The position numbers and the translations under genes were made by a program. DNA of 64,000 nt from Streptomyces monashensis (GTDB taxonomy: Bacteria; Actinomycetota; Actinomycetes; Streptomycetales; Streptomycetaceae): positions 1-64,000 of the forward strand of contig NZ_MLYO01000054.1 of the NCBI RefSeq assembly GCF_001866665.1. The letters run 5' to 3'. This document shows, in pieces, positions 53,085 to 62,191 of this stretch (its first letter is position 1; each line of letters begins with the position of its first letter). The notes under the pieces were generated by a model. That model was not told the DNA's origin. It saw only the letters and a program-made list of their open reading frames with translations, and ran no database searches.

Positions 53085-54155
53085 TTGATCGAGCGTCTGG
53101 AAATGATCACCTGTGGTGGCCGCGAAGCCGGAAAATCGATCTTCGAGATCGATTTTGATCAACAGGGAGAGAGTTCCCGCGGCGGATTCCGGGAGCGCCA
53201 CGGCGTACTGGTGCACGGCGGCGGCGAGCACGTCGTGCAGCGCATCGCGCACACCGACGGGGCCCGCCGGGAACTGGAGCGCACCGTGCGCACCGCCGAC
53301 GTGCTGGTCCGCCGGCTCGGCGTCACCCGCTACCCGCCCGAACTCGGCCGTGTCATCGGCTACCGGCCGGACGACCGGGCCCCCTTCCTGGTGGCCACCC
53401 GGCGCGGCCGTCCCCTCGCCGAACTCGCCGCCCGGCTGCCGCTGCCGCCGGGCGAACTGTCCGCCGTCGCGGACGGCGTCCTCACGGTTCTGCGGCACCT
53501 GAACGACCTGCGCCTGGTGCACCGGGACATCCGGCCCGCCACCCTGTGGTGGGACGGCACCACCGTGCAGCTCGCCGACTTCGGTCTCACCCTGGACGAG
53601 GGCGATCCGCGCGGCGGCCCGGCCGGCACCGACCCGTGGCGCTCCCCGGAACAGGCGGCCGGCCGGGGCCGCGCCGACTGCCGCGACGACGTGTACGCCG
53701 CCGGTGCCGTCCTCTTCCACCTCACCACCGGCGAGGAGGTCACCACGGCGGCGGAGATGCGCGACCGGGTGCGCTGGCTCGACCCCGGCCTGCGCACCCT
53801 GCTGGACGGGGTCTTCACCGACGAGGCCCGCCACCGCGTCACCGGGTACACCCTCCAGCTGCGCCGCGACACCCGGACCGGCCGCAGCACCGCTCAGGGG
53901 CCGGGCGCGCGCCGCGTGCCCGGGATGGCCGAGCGGGAGCAGGAGGCCCGGCAGCACTTCCGGGACCTGCGCGCCCGGCAGTACGCCTTCGAGCAGGCGT
54001 CGCGCAGAGCGCCGTACGCCGCCGCCGGCGCCCCGGGGCCCGCCGTCCGGACCGCCTGGCCCCCGGACCCGCGCCGGTGGCGGACCGTCGTCGTGTACGC
54101 CGTCCTGGCCGTCGCCCTGATCGCCGTGGTCGCCGCCGTGGTCGCGGTGGCCTGA
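53085..54155 (+). CDS. Ser/Thr protein kinase-like membrane protein (degenerate)
   Basis: A ~356-residue protein with a kinase C-lobe: LRLVHRDIRPATLWWDG (HRD kept; the KxxxN part replaced by RPATL), VQLADFGLTLDEGD (DFG kept), TDPWRSPEQAAGRG and DDVYAAGAVLFHLTTG. The N-lobe is poor: no clear glycine loop and no obvious VAxK lysine. The C-terminus has a Pro-rich linker and one membrane segment (VVVYAVLAVALIAVVAAVVA). It may be a weak kinase or pseudokinase that senses a ligand. The start is uncertain: TTG at 53085, preceded by a GGGGGCGGG, or ATG at 53103. Confidence 0.75.
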   Translation: MIERLEMITCGGREAGKSIFEIDFDQQGESSRGGFRERHGVLVHGGGEHVVQRIAHTDGARRELERTVRTADVLVRRLGVTRYPPELGRVIGYRPDDRAPFLVATRRGRPLAELAARLPLPPGELSAVADGVLTVLRHLNDLRLVHRDIRPATLWWDGTTVQLADFGLTLDEGDPRGGPAGTDPWRSPEQAAGRGRADCRDDVYAAGAVLFHLTTGEEVTTAAEMRDRVRWLDPGLRTLLDGVFTDEARHRVTGYTLQLRRDTRTGRSTAQGPGARRVPGMAEREQEARQHFRDLRARQYAFEQASRRAPYAAAGAPGPAVRTAWPPDPRRWRTVVVYAVLAVALIAVVAAVVAVA

Positions 54156-54168
54156 CAGGAGGAGTGAC

Positions 54169-55245
54169 GTGACAGACCACGTGAGGTGCCCCATCTGCCT
54201 GAGCACCGTCGACTGGGCGCAGGCCGAGACCGTCACCCTCAACGCCGACGGCCGGCCCGAACCCCTCGTCCGGCTGCCCGGCGAGGACGACGTGCGCTGG
54301 AACCACCGCCGCCTCGACGCCTACCGGCTGTGCGCCGGCGGCGGCGAACCGCATGTCCTGCCCGGCCGCTACGGCGACTTCGGTGAACCCCTGGTCATCG
54401 GGGTGGTCGGCGAGTCCGCCGCCGGCAAGAGCCATCTGCTCGCCGCCATGCTCGGCATGCTCTCCGACGTCGACCGGATGGCCCGGCTCGGGCTGGTCGT
54501 CGGCGGCCTCGACCTGAAACTGCACCAGCGCTATCTGAAGGACGTCGTCCGCCCCTTCCTCGACCAGGGCCTGGGCCTGGCGGGAACCCCGGCGCAGCCT
54601 CCGGAGTTCACCGACGCGCTGTGGATCCACAACAGCAACACCGGCCGCAGTTTCGCCGTCGCCTTCTTCGACGTCTCCGGCGAGTGGCTCGCCGACCACG
54701 ACGCCGAGGTGCCGTTCCTCGGCGCGGTCAGCGCGCTGGTGTTCGTGGTCGACCCGACCCGGATCCGCGGGCTGACCGCCACCGGCGGCAGCGTCACGGG
54801 CGATCCGTCCTTCGGTGTCGTCCTCGACAAGATCGCGCGGCTGCGCGGGGTCGACGGCTCCCAGTTCCTGCCGCTGCCGGCCGCCGTCGTGATCGGCAAG
54901 TGCGATCTGCTGCGGCACCACGAGAACCTCGTCGACCGCTGGTTCCAGAACGCCTCGCCCGACGAGGAACTGCACCTCGCCACCGTGGAGGAGGAGAGCG
55001 AGGACGCGTACGCGTTCCTCAGCTCCCGGGACGCCCGCGGCTGGCTCGCGCCCTTCGTGCGCTGCGCCCGCTCCACCCTGCACTTCGCCACGGCGACCGG
55101 CCACAAGGCCGTCGAGGCGGACGGCGTCCAACGCTCCCCGCACGGGAGTTTCGCGCCCCGCCGCACGCTCAAACCCATGCTCGCCCTCTTCGCGATGTGC
55201 GGGGTGCTCGGCCCCACCGACCTCGGCCAGGGAGCTGCCGGATGA
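54169..55245 (+). CDS. Conflict-system GTPase with N-terminal zinc ribbon
   Basis: A 358-residue P-loop protein. GTG start at 54169 with AGGAGGAG upstream. An N-terminal zinc-ribbon-like part has C-P-I-C (7, 10) and further Cys. Walker A is VVGESAAGKSHLLAAMLGML (GESAAGKS, 81-88). Switch/DxxG region: VAFFDVSGEWLADHDAEVPF. The G4-like VIGKCDLLRHH carries the base-specifying Asp. This resembles the single-chain GTPases of 'GTPase-associated' conflict systems (DO-GTPase2 type). The next gene overlaps its stop by 4 bases and is the matching partner. Confidence 0.78.
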   Translation: MTDHVRCPICLSTVDWAQAETVTLNADGRPEPLVRLPGEDDVRWNHRRLDAYRLCAGGGEPHVLPGRYGDFGEPLVIGVVGESAAGKSHLLAAMLGMLSDVDRMARLGLVVGGLDLKLHQRYLKDVVRPFLDQGLGLAGTPAQPPEFTDALWIHNSNTGRSFAVAFFDVSGEWLADHDAEVPFLGAVSALVFVVDPTRIRGLTATGGSVTGDPSFGVVLDKIARLRGVDGSQFLPLPAAVVIGKCDLLRHHENLVDRWFQNASPDEELHLATVEEESEDAYAFLSSRDARGWLAPFVRCARSTLHFATATGHKAVEADGVQRSPHGSFAPRRTLKPMLALFAMCGVLGPTDLGQGAAG

Positions 55246-57386
55246 CGACGGTCGACCAGATCCTCTTCGGCTGGGCCGAACGGGACCACGAAGGCAACGC
55301 CGGGGTACGCCCCGTCGCGCACTCCGGGCTGCGCACCATCGACCGCTGGGCCAAACGCCTCCAGTACGTGTGGGCCACCCAGGACGGCCAGGGCGACCAG
55401 CCGGAGGCGGCGGCCAGCCTCGTCCACCTGGTGTTCGAGGACGAGGCGGCCGTCCTGCGCAAGCTGCCCTCCCGCAACCCGCACGGCCGGGGCGGCGCCA
55501 CCCTGACCCATGTCCTGGTCGGCGACCCCCACGCGATCGACACCCGGCTCGCGCTCGGGCTGCACGACTGGCCGGGCTGGCAGGACCGCGAACCGGACGG
55601 CACCTGCGGCCCGCTGGCCCCGCTCGACCTGGCCGGGCTCGAACAGGCAGCGCGGCCGGGGCTGGCCGCGCTGCGCGAGGAGGCCGCCGGCATCCCGGCG
55701 GACCAGCTCACCACGCTCGTCGCCCGGGTGCTCGCCGACCCGGCGGAGGACTTCAGCGTGATCGCCCGGCCGCAGCTCGCCCTGCCGATGATGACGGCCC
55801 TGCTCGACATCGTCGGGCCGGTCGCCGGCCGCCCGTGGACCTTCGCCGGCCGGGAGTCCACCGACAAGGGCAGCCATCAGCCCCGGGTGGTGTTCCTCGC
55901 CGCCCGCCCGCCCCAGTCGATGTACATCAACCAGCGTCTGCGCGTCGACGTCGGCGACCCGCCGCCCGCGTCGGAGACCGCCCGCTTCGCCGCCCAGCTG
56001 GTCGAGCTGTACCGGGCGGCCGGGCACCCGGCCCTGGAGCGGATCCGCCCGCACCGGCCGCTGACCGACGCGGTCGACGTGGCCGGCTGGCAGCGGTCGG
56101 TGCCGATCGTGGACGGCCGGATCGCCGACCCGCGGCCCGGGCCGGACGTCTTCCTCGACGACGCCCTGCTGGAGCAGGCCGCCGCGCGCGGCGCCCTGGT
56201 GTCCGGACAGGCCGATCTCGTCGGGGAGTTGAGACGGCAGCCCGCGGACTGGCTGGCCGCGGCACTGCGCCGCTGGCGCCCCCTGGAACAGCGCGCGGTA
56301 CGCCGCCGCGCGCTGCGGGACCTCCTGGTGAGCGAGGCCGTGGAGGCCGCCCTGGCCGACGGGCCCGACGCGCTGGTGCACGCGACGGCCGACGCGGAGC
56401 CCCCGGCCGCGACGGTGGCCGCCGCCTTCCTGCGGCACGTACCGGACGAGGGCCTGGACCTGAGCCGGGCCGCGCATCGCCGGCTGCTGGTCGTGGCCCT
56501 GCACCTCGGCCTGCCCGCCGGCGCACTGGACCACGGCGGCCTCCTCGCCGCCAGTCCGCCGGACGAACTGCTGGACTTCGTCGCGCGCCACGCCGAGTAC
56601 TTCCCGGACGCCGCGCACCTGGTGCTGCGCCACCTCGCCGACGCCGGGCAGAGCCCGGACACCGCACGGCTGTGGTACGGCCACGGGCTGCTGCTCGGCC
56701 CGGTCGACCGCATCGCCGCCGGCGACCGCGCCAAGGAGACCGACTGCTTCCGCCAGCTGCTCATCGCCGCCCACGGCCCGGCAGTGGACCGCACGGCCGC
56801 CCGGGAACTGGTCGAACGCGCGGGAGTCCGGGCGCCGCTCGGGCTCTACGCCGCCGCGCTGGAGCTGGCGGCCGACGACGCGGCCCAGCAGCCGATCCGC
56901 TACGAGCTGTCGGAACAGTTCCTGCGCGACCACGGCTACGCCGGGCCCGTCACGGGCTCGGCCGCCGCTTCCGCGTACGGAACCCGGCCGCACGCGCCGG
57001 TGACCGGCGGATCCGCCGCGCACACCCCGACCGCCGCACCGGCCGCGTCCACCGCGCGCCCCGTCCCCGCCCCGGACCAGCCCCGGCCCGCGCACCCGCA
57101 CCCGCACGCCGAGTGGGCGCATCCGGTCTCCGCAGGCGCGGGCCGGCCCGCGCAGCGGGTCGACCCGGACCCCGCGCGCTGGGACACGTCCGTCCCGCCC
57201 CAGCGGCCGGCCCACGGCCCGGGCGATCCGTACTCCGGGAGCGGCCCGCGGACGCCGCCGGACGACGGCGGCCGTCGGGGGCTGGACCGCCTGGGACTCG
57301 ACGGGGTGAGCCTGTTCTTCCTGAGCGCGCTCGTCCTCATCCTGGTCGGCGCGCTCGGCTACGTCGTGCTGAACTCCATGCTCTGA
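55242..57386 (+). CDS. GTPase-associated protein 1-like
   Basis: A 714-residue protein. ATG 55242 overlaps the GTPase stop (ATGA). Residues 1-~130 begin MTTVDQILFGWAERDHEGNA, then GVRPVAHSGL, and have the pattern F-W-xxx-G-xxV-xxS-L, which fits GAP1 N-terminal domains. The middle is alpha/beta (QSMYINQRLRVDVGDPPPAS) followed by helical repeats (VAAAFLRHVPDEGLDLSRAA). Residues ~560-680 are a disordered Pro/His stretch, and one C-terminal membrane segment (LFFLSALVLILVGALGYVVL) anchors it. This is the GTPase's usual partner, probably the sensor or effector arm at the membrane. Confidence 0.65.
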   Translation: MTTVDQILFGWAERDHEGNAGVRPVAHSGLRTIDRWAKRLQYVWATQDGQGDQPEAAASLVHLVFEDEAAVLRKLPSRNPHGRGGATLTHVLVGDPHAIDTRLALGLHDWPGWQDREPDGTCGPLAPLDLAGLEQAARPGLAALREEAAGIPADQLTTLVARVLADPAEDFSVIARPQLALPMMTALLDIVGPVAGRPWTFAGRESTDKGSHQPRVVFLAARPPQSMYINQRLRVDVGDPPPASETARFAAQLVELYRAAGHPALERIRPHRPLTDAVDVAGWQRSVPIVDGRIADPRPGPDVFLDDALLEQAAARGALVSGQADLVGELRRQPADWLAAALRRWRPLEQRAVRRRALRDLLVSEAVEAALADGPDALVHATADAEPPAATVAAAFLRHVPDEGLDLSRAAHRRLLVVALHLGLPAGALDHGGLLAASPPDELLDFVARHAEYFPDAAHLVLRHLADAGQSPDTARLWYGHGLLLGPVDRIAAGDRAKETDCFRQLLIAAHGPAVDRTAARELVERAGVRAPLGLYAAALELAADDAAQQPIRYELSEQFLRDHGYAGPVTGSAAASAYGTRPHAPVTGGSAAHTPTAAPAASTARPVPAPDQPRPAHPHPHAEWAHPVSAGAGRPAQRVDPDPARWDTSVPPQRPAHGPGDPYSGSGPRTPPDDGGRRGLDRLGLDGVSLFFLSALVLILVGALGYVVLNSML

Positions 57387-57464
57387 ACTCCCCCCGTCCC
57401 CACAGCAGTCCGTCCCCGCCCCGCCCCCGACCCGCAGCCCGCCGGACGACACGAATGACGCCGT

Positions 57465-58640
57465 ATGACATCCACTGAAGAGTCAACGCCGCCGCCCCCC
57501 AAGGCGGTTCCCGCGCAGCGCACCGGCACCGATCCGGAACTCGACCGGATCGCCGGGCGCATCCGTGCCCTGGCCCAGCGGGGCCGCGCCGACGGGTCCG
57601 ACACCCGGGTCCTGGACCGTGTCGTCGAGGACCTGGAACGGGGCGGTGCCACGCTCGCCGGCACCGACCTGGTCGCCGCCTACCCGCCCGAGATGCTGCT
57701 CCCGGACGCCACCGCGCGGGGCCGCGGCACGCTGGAGGGCTGGCTCGGCGTCGCCCGTGACGTGCTGGTCTTCGCGCCGATCGCGCTGACCTGGTGGCGG
57801 CTGCGCGGCGCCCTGGACGCCTATCGGGCCAGCCGCAGCGAGGAGCCCTTCCTGCTGGGCTGGGCGCGCGGCTTCCCGCAGGGCAGCCCGGCCGAGGCGA
57901 CGACGGTGACGCTGGGCACCTCCGCGCTCCATGTCACCCTGCTCATCCTGGTCGTCGTCGCGCTGACGCTGGCACTGCACGCCCTGCACCAGAACCGGGA
58001 GCGGAACCTCTCCCGCGAACAGGAGCGCCGGCAGCTCGCCGCCGAGCTGGCCCTCGCGACGTTCCTGCTGGCCACGCCCGCGCGGCCGGCCGGCAAGCCG
58101 CTGGACAGCCGCAGCGCGGACCGGCTGGCCGCCCAGCTCAACGCCGGTACGCAGCAGCTGGAGACGGCGCTGCGCCGGACCTCCGAGGAGATCCAGGCCG
58201 TCCTGGAGACCGGGCCCGGCAGCCGGATCCAGACCGCGCTGGACGGCTGGACCACGACGGTGGACGAGCTGACCCGGCTGATCCGCGCGCTCACCCCGCC
58301 GAGTCAGCTGGCCCAGGACCTGATCCGGATCCGGGAGCAGACCGCCGAGGACGAGGCGAAGCTGCGGGCCGCCATCGAGACGCTCGTCGGCGATCTGCGG
58401 CGGTCCCAGGAGGCGACCGGGCAGGAGATCCACCGGCACGACCTCGCCGTCGCCGCGGTACGTGAACTGGCCCGCAGCCTCGGCGAGACGCTGATGGTGT
58501 TCACCGAGCGGGCGGAGAACCTGGTCGACTCCACCCGGGGCATCTGGCAGCTGGTCGACCGGCTCGACACCCGCGCCGGACATCTGCCGCCAGGCGGCCT
58601 GGACAACGCCGACCCGCCGCCGTACCGGGGGCGGCCGTGA
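57465..58640 (+). CDS. TolQ/MotA-like membrane protein with coiled coil
   Basis: A 391-residue protein. A Pro-rich head is followed by two membrane segments, ~95-112 (VLVFAPIALTWWRL) and ~152-175 (LHVTLLILVVVALTLALHAL), with a short loop between, then a long coiled-coil-rich C-terminus (~175-370: LNAGTQQLETALRRTSEEIQ, IREQTAEDEAKLRAAIETLV). The two TM plus long cytoplasmic helical tail recalls MotA/TolQ/ExbB and ZorA channels, though classical motifs are not clear. The next gene overlaps by 4 bases and has the matching MotB/ExbD layout. Confidence 0.55.
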   Translation: MTSTEESTPPPPKAVPAQRTGTDPELDRIAGRIRALAQRGRADGSDTRVLDRVVEDLERGGATLAGTDLVAAYPPEMLLPDATARGRGTLEGWLGVARDVLVFAPIALTWWRLRGALDAYRASRSEEPFLLGWARGFPQGSPAEATTVTLGTSALHVTLLILVVVALTLALHALHQNRERNLSREQERRQLAAELALATFLLATPARPAGKPLDSRSADRLAAQLNAGTQQLETALRRTSEEIQAVLETGPGSRIQTALDGWTTTVDELTRLIRALTPPSQLAQDLIRIREQTAEDEAKLRAAIETLVGDLRRSQEATGQEIHRHDLAVAAVRELARSLGETLMVFTERAENLVDSTRGIWQLVDRLDTRAGHLPPGGLDNADPPPYRGRP

Positions 58641-59167
58641 AGGGGCTGCCGCCCCAGGGCGCGGCCGGGCGTACGGTCCTGCTGGCGGGGTGGCTCTTCG
58701 CCGACCTGCTTCTGCTGCTGCTCGTGGTCGCGCTGGGCTCCCTGCCGCGCGAGCAGCGCGCGGACGCGCATCCGTCGCCGACGCCGAGCGACTCGGCCGG
58801 CTCGCCGAGCAGCCGGCCGGCCGAGCGCGGACTGGTGCTCAAGCCGTGCAGCTTCACGGTGGGCACGGGCAGCGACGCGTCGGTACGGCAGCAGTTCGGC
58901 GCACAGCTGCGCGGGGCGGGGGTGGCGAGCCGTACGGCGGGTTTCGTGCTGTCCTTCGGTACGGCACCGGACCCGGGGCCGGGCCAGGCCGCCGCCGACA
59001 AGGTCAACTCGCAGATCACCAAGGGGTTCTCGCGCTTCCAGCACGCTCCCAAGCGGGGCTACTGGAAGTACGGAGCGTCCGGCAAGGTCCGGATCGACGT
59101 GTTCTTCCTCGCCGCGCCCGACGGCGGCACCGCGTTCCCGAAGGGCTGTCACGACGAGGGCGACTGA
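58637..59167 (+). CDS. MotB/ExbD-like membrane protein
   Basis: A 176-residue protein from GTG 58637 (GTGA overlap with the gene before). A single N-terminal membrane segment (~14-36: VLLAGWLFADLLLLLLVVAL) contains an Asp (D23, in F-A-D-L) at the position where MotB/ExbD/ZorB carry their proton-binding Asp. A disordered Ser/Pro-rich linker and an outer alpha/beta domain follow (KPCSFTVGTGSDASVRQQFG, VRIDVFFLAAPDGGTAFPKG). This is consistent with a motor or channel subunit acting across the membrane, powered by the proton gradient. It is the last gene of the plus operon. Confidence 0.55.
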   Translation: MKGLPPQGAAGRTVLLAGWLFADLLLLLLVVALGSLPREQRADAHPSPTPSDSAGSPSSRPAERGLVLKPCSFTVGTGSDASVRQQFGAQLRGAGVASRTAGFVLSFGTAPDPGPGQAAADKVNSQITKGFSRFQHAPKRGYWKYGASGKVRIDVFFLAAPDGGTAFPKGCHDEGD

Positions 59168-59169
59168 CG

Positions 59170-60360
59170 TCACACCGGCGGCGGGGCCTGGACACCGGGG
59201 CGGAACTTCGGGAGGCGCAGGGTGATCTTGGTGCCCGCGCCGACGCCGGTCTCGATGACGAGGCCGTGGTCGTCGCCGTAGACCTGGCGCAGTCGGCGGT
59301 CCACGTTGCTCAGGCCGATGCCGGTGGCCGCTCCGGCCGTGCCGCGCAGGATCGCGCGCAGGCGCTCCGGGTCCATGCCGACGCCGTTGTCCTCGATGGC
59401 GACGCGGGCCTCGGTGCCCTCGTCCTCGGCGGTGATGGTGATGACGCTGCGCTCCACGGACTCCTCCAGGCCGTGTTTGAGGGCGTTCTCGACCAGGGGC
59501 TGCAGGCAGAGGAACGGCAGGGTCACGGGGAGCACCTCGGGGGCGATGCGCAGGGTGACCTCGAGGCGGCGGCCGAAGCGGGCTCGGGCGAGTTCCAGGT
59601 ACTGCTCGATGGAGCGCAACTCTTCGGCGAGGGTGGTGAAGTCGCCGTCGCGGCGGAAGGAGTAGCGGGTGAAGTCGGCGAATTCCTGGAGGAGTTCGCG
59701 GGCGCGCTCGGGGTCGGTGCGGACGAAGGAGGCGATGCTCGCGAGGGAGTTGTAGATGAAGTGCGGGGAGATCTGGGCCCGCAGGGCGCGCATCTCGGCC
59801 TCGTACGCGTCGGCGCGGGCCCGGTCGAGGCCGGCGAGGTCGAGGTCCAGCGAGAGCCGGGCGGCCGCCGCCTCGGCGGCCCGCGCGTGCGCGCTGGTCT
59901 CCGTGGCGGCACACACGACGAGGGCGCCGACGGGCCGGCCGCCGGCCGTGAGCGGCGCCAGGGCACCCCAGCGGACCGGGCAGCCCCCGGCGTCGCACGT
60001 GAGCGGAAAGGTATGGCTGCGGGGCGGGCCGGTGAGGCGTGCTTCGAGCTGGTTGCGGTGGTGTTCGGCGGCGCCGTCCCAGGCGAGGACGGAGGTGGTG
60101 TCGGTGACGGCGAGGGCGGGCACGGCGAGCAGGGGCCGCAGCCGTCGGGCCGCCCGGCGGGCCGTGTCCGGGCCGAGTCCCCCGCGCAGCGGCGCCGCGG
60201 CGAGCCCGGCGGAGTGCAGGGCACGCGCGAGGGCCCGCACCTCGTCGCCGTCGGCCGCGTGCTCCCGCTGCCTGCGCGCCGCCCCGTGCCCGAGAGCGGC
60301 CCCGCACACGAACACGGCCAGCCCGACGAGGACGAGGGCGAGCGTACCGAGGACGGTCAT
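59170..60360 (-). CDS. LytS/YpdA-type sensor histidine kinase
   Basis: A 396-residue kinase. One N-terminal membrane segment (~3-25) is followed by a GAF-like region (TGPPRSHTFPLTCDAGGCPV, ~110-170) and the HisKA_7TM/PF06580 module with the phosphoacceptor in ALRAQISPHFIYNSLASIAS (~195-214). The ATPase has CLQPLVENALKHGLEE (N-box) and DNGVGMDPE and GIGLSNVDRRLRQ (G-boxes). Partner of the LytTR regulator at 62.7 kb across the symporter genes. It converges with the end of the plus operon with only 2 bases between them. Confidence 0.92.
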   Translation of the reverse strand: MTVLGTLALVLVGLAVFVCGAALGHGAARRQREHAADGDEVRALARALHSAGLAAAPLRGGLGPDTARRAARRLRPLLAVPALAVTDTTSVLAWDGAAEHHRNQLEARLTGPPRSHTFPLTCDAGGCPVRWGALAPLTAGGRPVGALVVCAATETSAHARAAEAAAARLSLDLDLAGLDRARADAYEAEMRALRAQISPHFIYNSLASIASFVRTDPERARELLQEFADFTRYSFRRDGDFTTLAEELRSIEQYLELARARFGRRLEVTLRIAPEVLPVTLPFLCLQPLVENALKHGLEESVERSVITITAEDEGTEARVAIEDNGVGMDPERLRAILRGTAGAATGIGLSNVDRRLRQVYGDDHGLVIETGVGAGTKITLRLPKFRPGVQAPPPV

Positions 60361-60464
60361 GGGCGGTCCGGGGGTGGCGGGACGGATGGGGGCTCGGCGG
60401 CCGGCCCGGCCCCCGTGGCTCCAAGGACCTTACAGACGTGGGGCGTTCGGCGGTGGCCGTTCGG

Positions 60465-62189
60465 TCAGGCGGGGGGCGGGCCCGGTGGGGGTGGTTCGGG
60501 GAGGTGGAGGCGGGCCATGGTGGTGGCGGTGCCGGGCGGGACGCGGTCGCGGGTGGCCAGCGAGATGAGGATCATCGCCGCGAAGCCGACCGGGACGGAC
60601 CACACCGCGGGCCAGGCCAGCAGGGTGTGCGGCCAGCCGGGGTCGGCGCCGCCGGCGATGGTGGCCGTCACTGCGGTCAGCGCCGAGCCGCCGCCGAGGA
60701 GGAGCCCGGCGATCGCGCCCGGCGGGGTCAGTCCGCGCCACCAGATGCCGAGGACGAGCAGCGGACAGAAGGAGGAGGCCGAGACCGCGAAGGCCAGTCC
60801 GACCGCGTCGGCCACGGGCAGGTCGCCGACCAGTGCCGACGCGGCCGTGGGCACGGCGATCGCGGGCAGCGTGGCGAGCCGGAAGTGGCGTACGCCGAGG
60901 GTCGGCAGGACGTCCTGGGCGAGCACGCCCGCGACGGACATGGTGAGTCCGGATGCCGTGGACAGGAACGCCGCGCAGGCGCCGCCCGCGACGAGCGCGC
61001 CGAGCAGGTTCCCGGCGGCCCCGCCGATCAGCCGCTGCGGCAGGACGAGGACGACGGCGTCGGTGTCGCCGGTCAGCAGCAGGTCCGGGGCGTAGAGGCG
61101 GCCGAGCATGCCGTACAGCGGCATCAGGAGGTAGAAGGCGCCGAGCAGGCCCAGCACGCTCACGGTGGTGCGGCGGGCGGCGCGGCCGTCGGGGTTGGTG
61201 TAGAAGCGCACGACGACGTGGGGCAGGCCCATGGTGCCGAGGAAGGTGGCGAGGATCAGCCCGTAGGTGGCGTACAGGCCGTGTTGCTCGCGGGACGAGG
61301 ACAGCGGCTCGGCCCAGCCGGCAAGGGCCCGGTCGGCGGTGCGGTCGGGCAGCGGGACGACGGCGCCGGCCGGGAAGCGGACGGTCGTGTCCGCGCCGAA
61401 CCGGTGCGGGCCCTCGCCCAGCAGCAGCGAAACCCCGTGCACCGTACGGCCGTCGACGGTTCCGGACACCGTCACACCGACCGGCTCGCGCACGGTCACG
61501 GTGACCGGGCGGTCGACGCGGACCTCGGCGGAGCGGTGGAAGACAGGCCGCTGGTCCCAGACGGGCGCGGGGGCCCGGTCGGCGCGCCAGGCGAGGAGCA
61601 GGAACAGCACGGGCACCAGCAGGGCGGTGAGTTTCAGCCAGTACTGGAAGGCCTGGACGAAGGTGATGCTGCGCATACCGCCCGCGGCGACGGCCGCGGT
61701 CACCACGGCGGCGACGACCAGCGCGCCGAGCCAGCCGGGGGCGCCGGTGAGCAGCCTCAACGTGAGTCCCGCTCCGCGGAGTTGGGGCAGCAGGTACAAC
61801 CAGCCGATGCCGACGACCAGCACCCCGGCGACCCGGCGGACCGCCCGGGACTCCAGCCGGGCCTCGGCGAAGTCGGGCAGTGTGTAGGCGCCGGAGCGGC
61901 GCAGCGGGGCGGCGACGAAGACGAGCAGGACCAGGAAGCCCGCGGTGTAGCCGATGGGGAACCACAGCATGTCGACGCCCTGGGCGAGGACGAGCCCGGC
62001 GACGCCGAGGAACGAGGCGGCGGAGAGGTATTCGCCGCTGACCGCGAAGGCGTTGAGGCGGGGGGCGACGGTGCGTGAGGCGACGTAGAAGTCGGAGGTG
62101 GTGCGGGAGACGCGCAGGCCGAGCGCGCCGACGAGGACCGTGGCGAGGACCACGGCCGTCACGCCCGCGATGCCGTACGTCCGGTTCAC
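60465..62189 (-). CDS. Sodium:solute (cation/acetate-type) symporter
   Basis: A 574-residue SSS-family transporter with ~13 membrane segments. Typical stretches are VSGEYLSAASFLGVAGLVLA (TM1 unwound region), VGIGWLYLLPQLRGAGLTLR, ATFLGTMGLPHVVVRFYTNP (the conserved G-T-x-G-x-P-H motif of ActP-like proteins) and AAFLSTASGLTMSVAGVLAQ (sodium-site Ser residues). A ~100-residue soluble insert (RADRAPAPVWDQRPVFHRSA) is unusual in length. The best match is the acetate/pyruvate symporter group. Part of the LytTR-controlled operon. Confidence 0.9.
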   Translation of the reverse strand: MNRTYGIAGVTAVVLATVLVGALGLRVSRTTSDFYVASRTVAPRLNAFAVSGEYLSAASFLGVAGLVLAQGVDMLWFPIGYTAGFLVLLVFVAAPLRRSGAYTLPDFAEARLESRAVRRVAGVLVVGIGWLYLLPQLRGAGLTLRLLTGAPGWLGALVVAAVVTAAVAAGGMRSITFVQAFQYWLKLTALLVPVLFLLLAWRADRAPAPVWDQRPVFHRSAEVRVDRPVTVTVREPVGVTVSGTVDGRTVHGVSLLLGEGPHRFGADTTVRFPAGAVVPLPDRTADRALAGWAEPLSSSREQHGLYATYGLILATFLGTMGLPHVVVRFYTNPDGRAARRTTVSVLGLLGAFYLLMPLYGMLGRLYAPDLLLTGDTDAVVLVLPQRLIGGAAGNLLGALVAGGACAAFLSTASGLTMSVAGVLAQDVLPTLGVRHFRLATLPAIAVPTAASALVGDLPVADAVGLAFAVSASSFCPLLVLGIWWRGLTPPGAIAGLLLGGGSALTAVTATIAGGADPGWPHTLLAWPAVWSVPVGFAAMILISLATRDRVPPGTATTMARLHLPEPPPPGPPPA

Positions 62190-62191
62190 GG

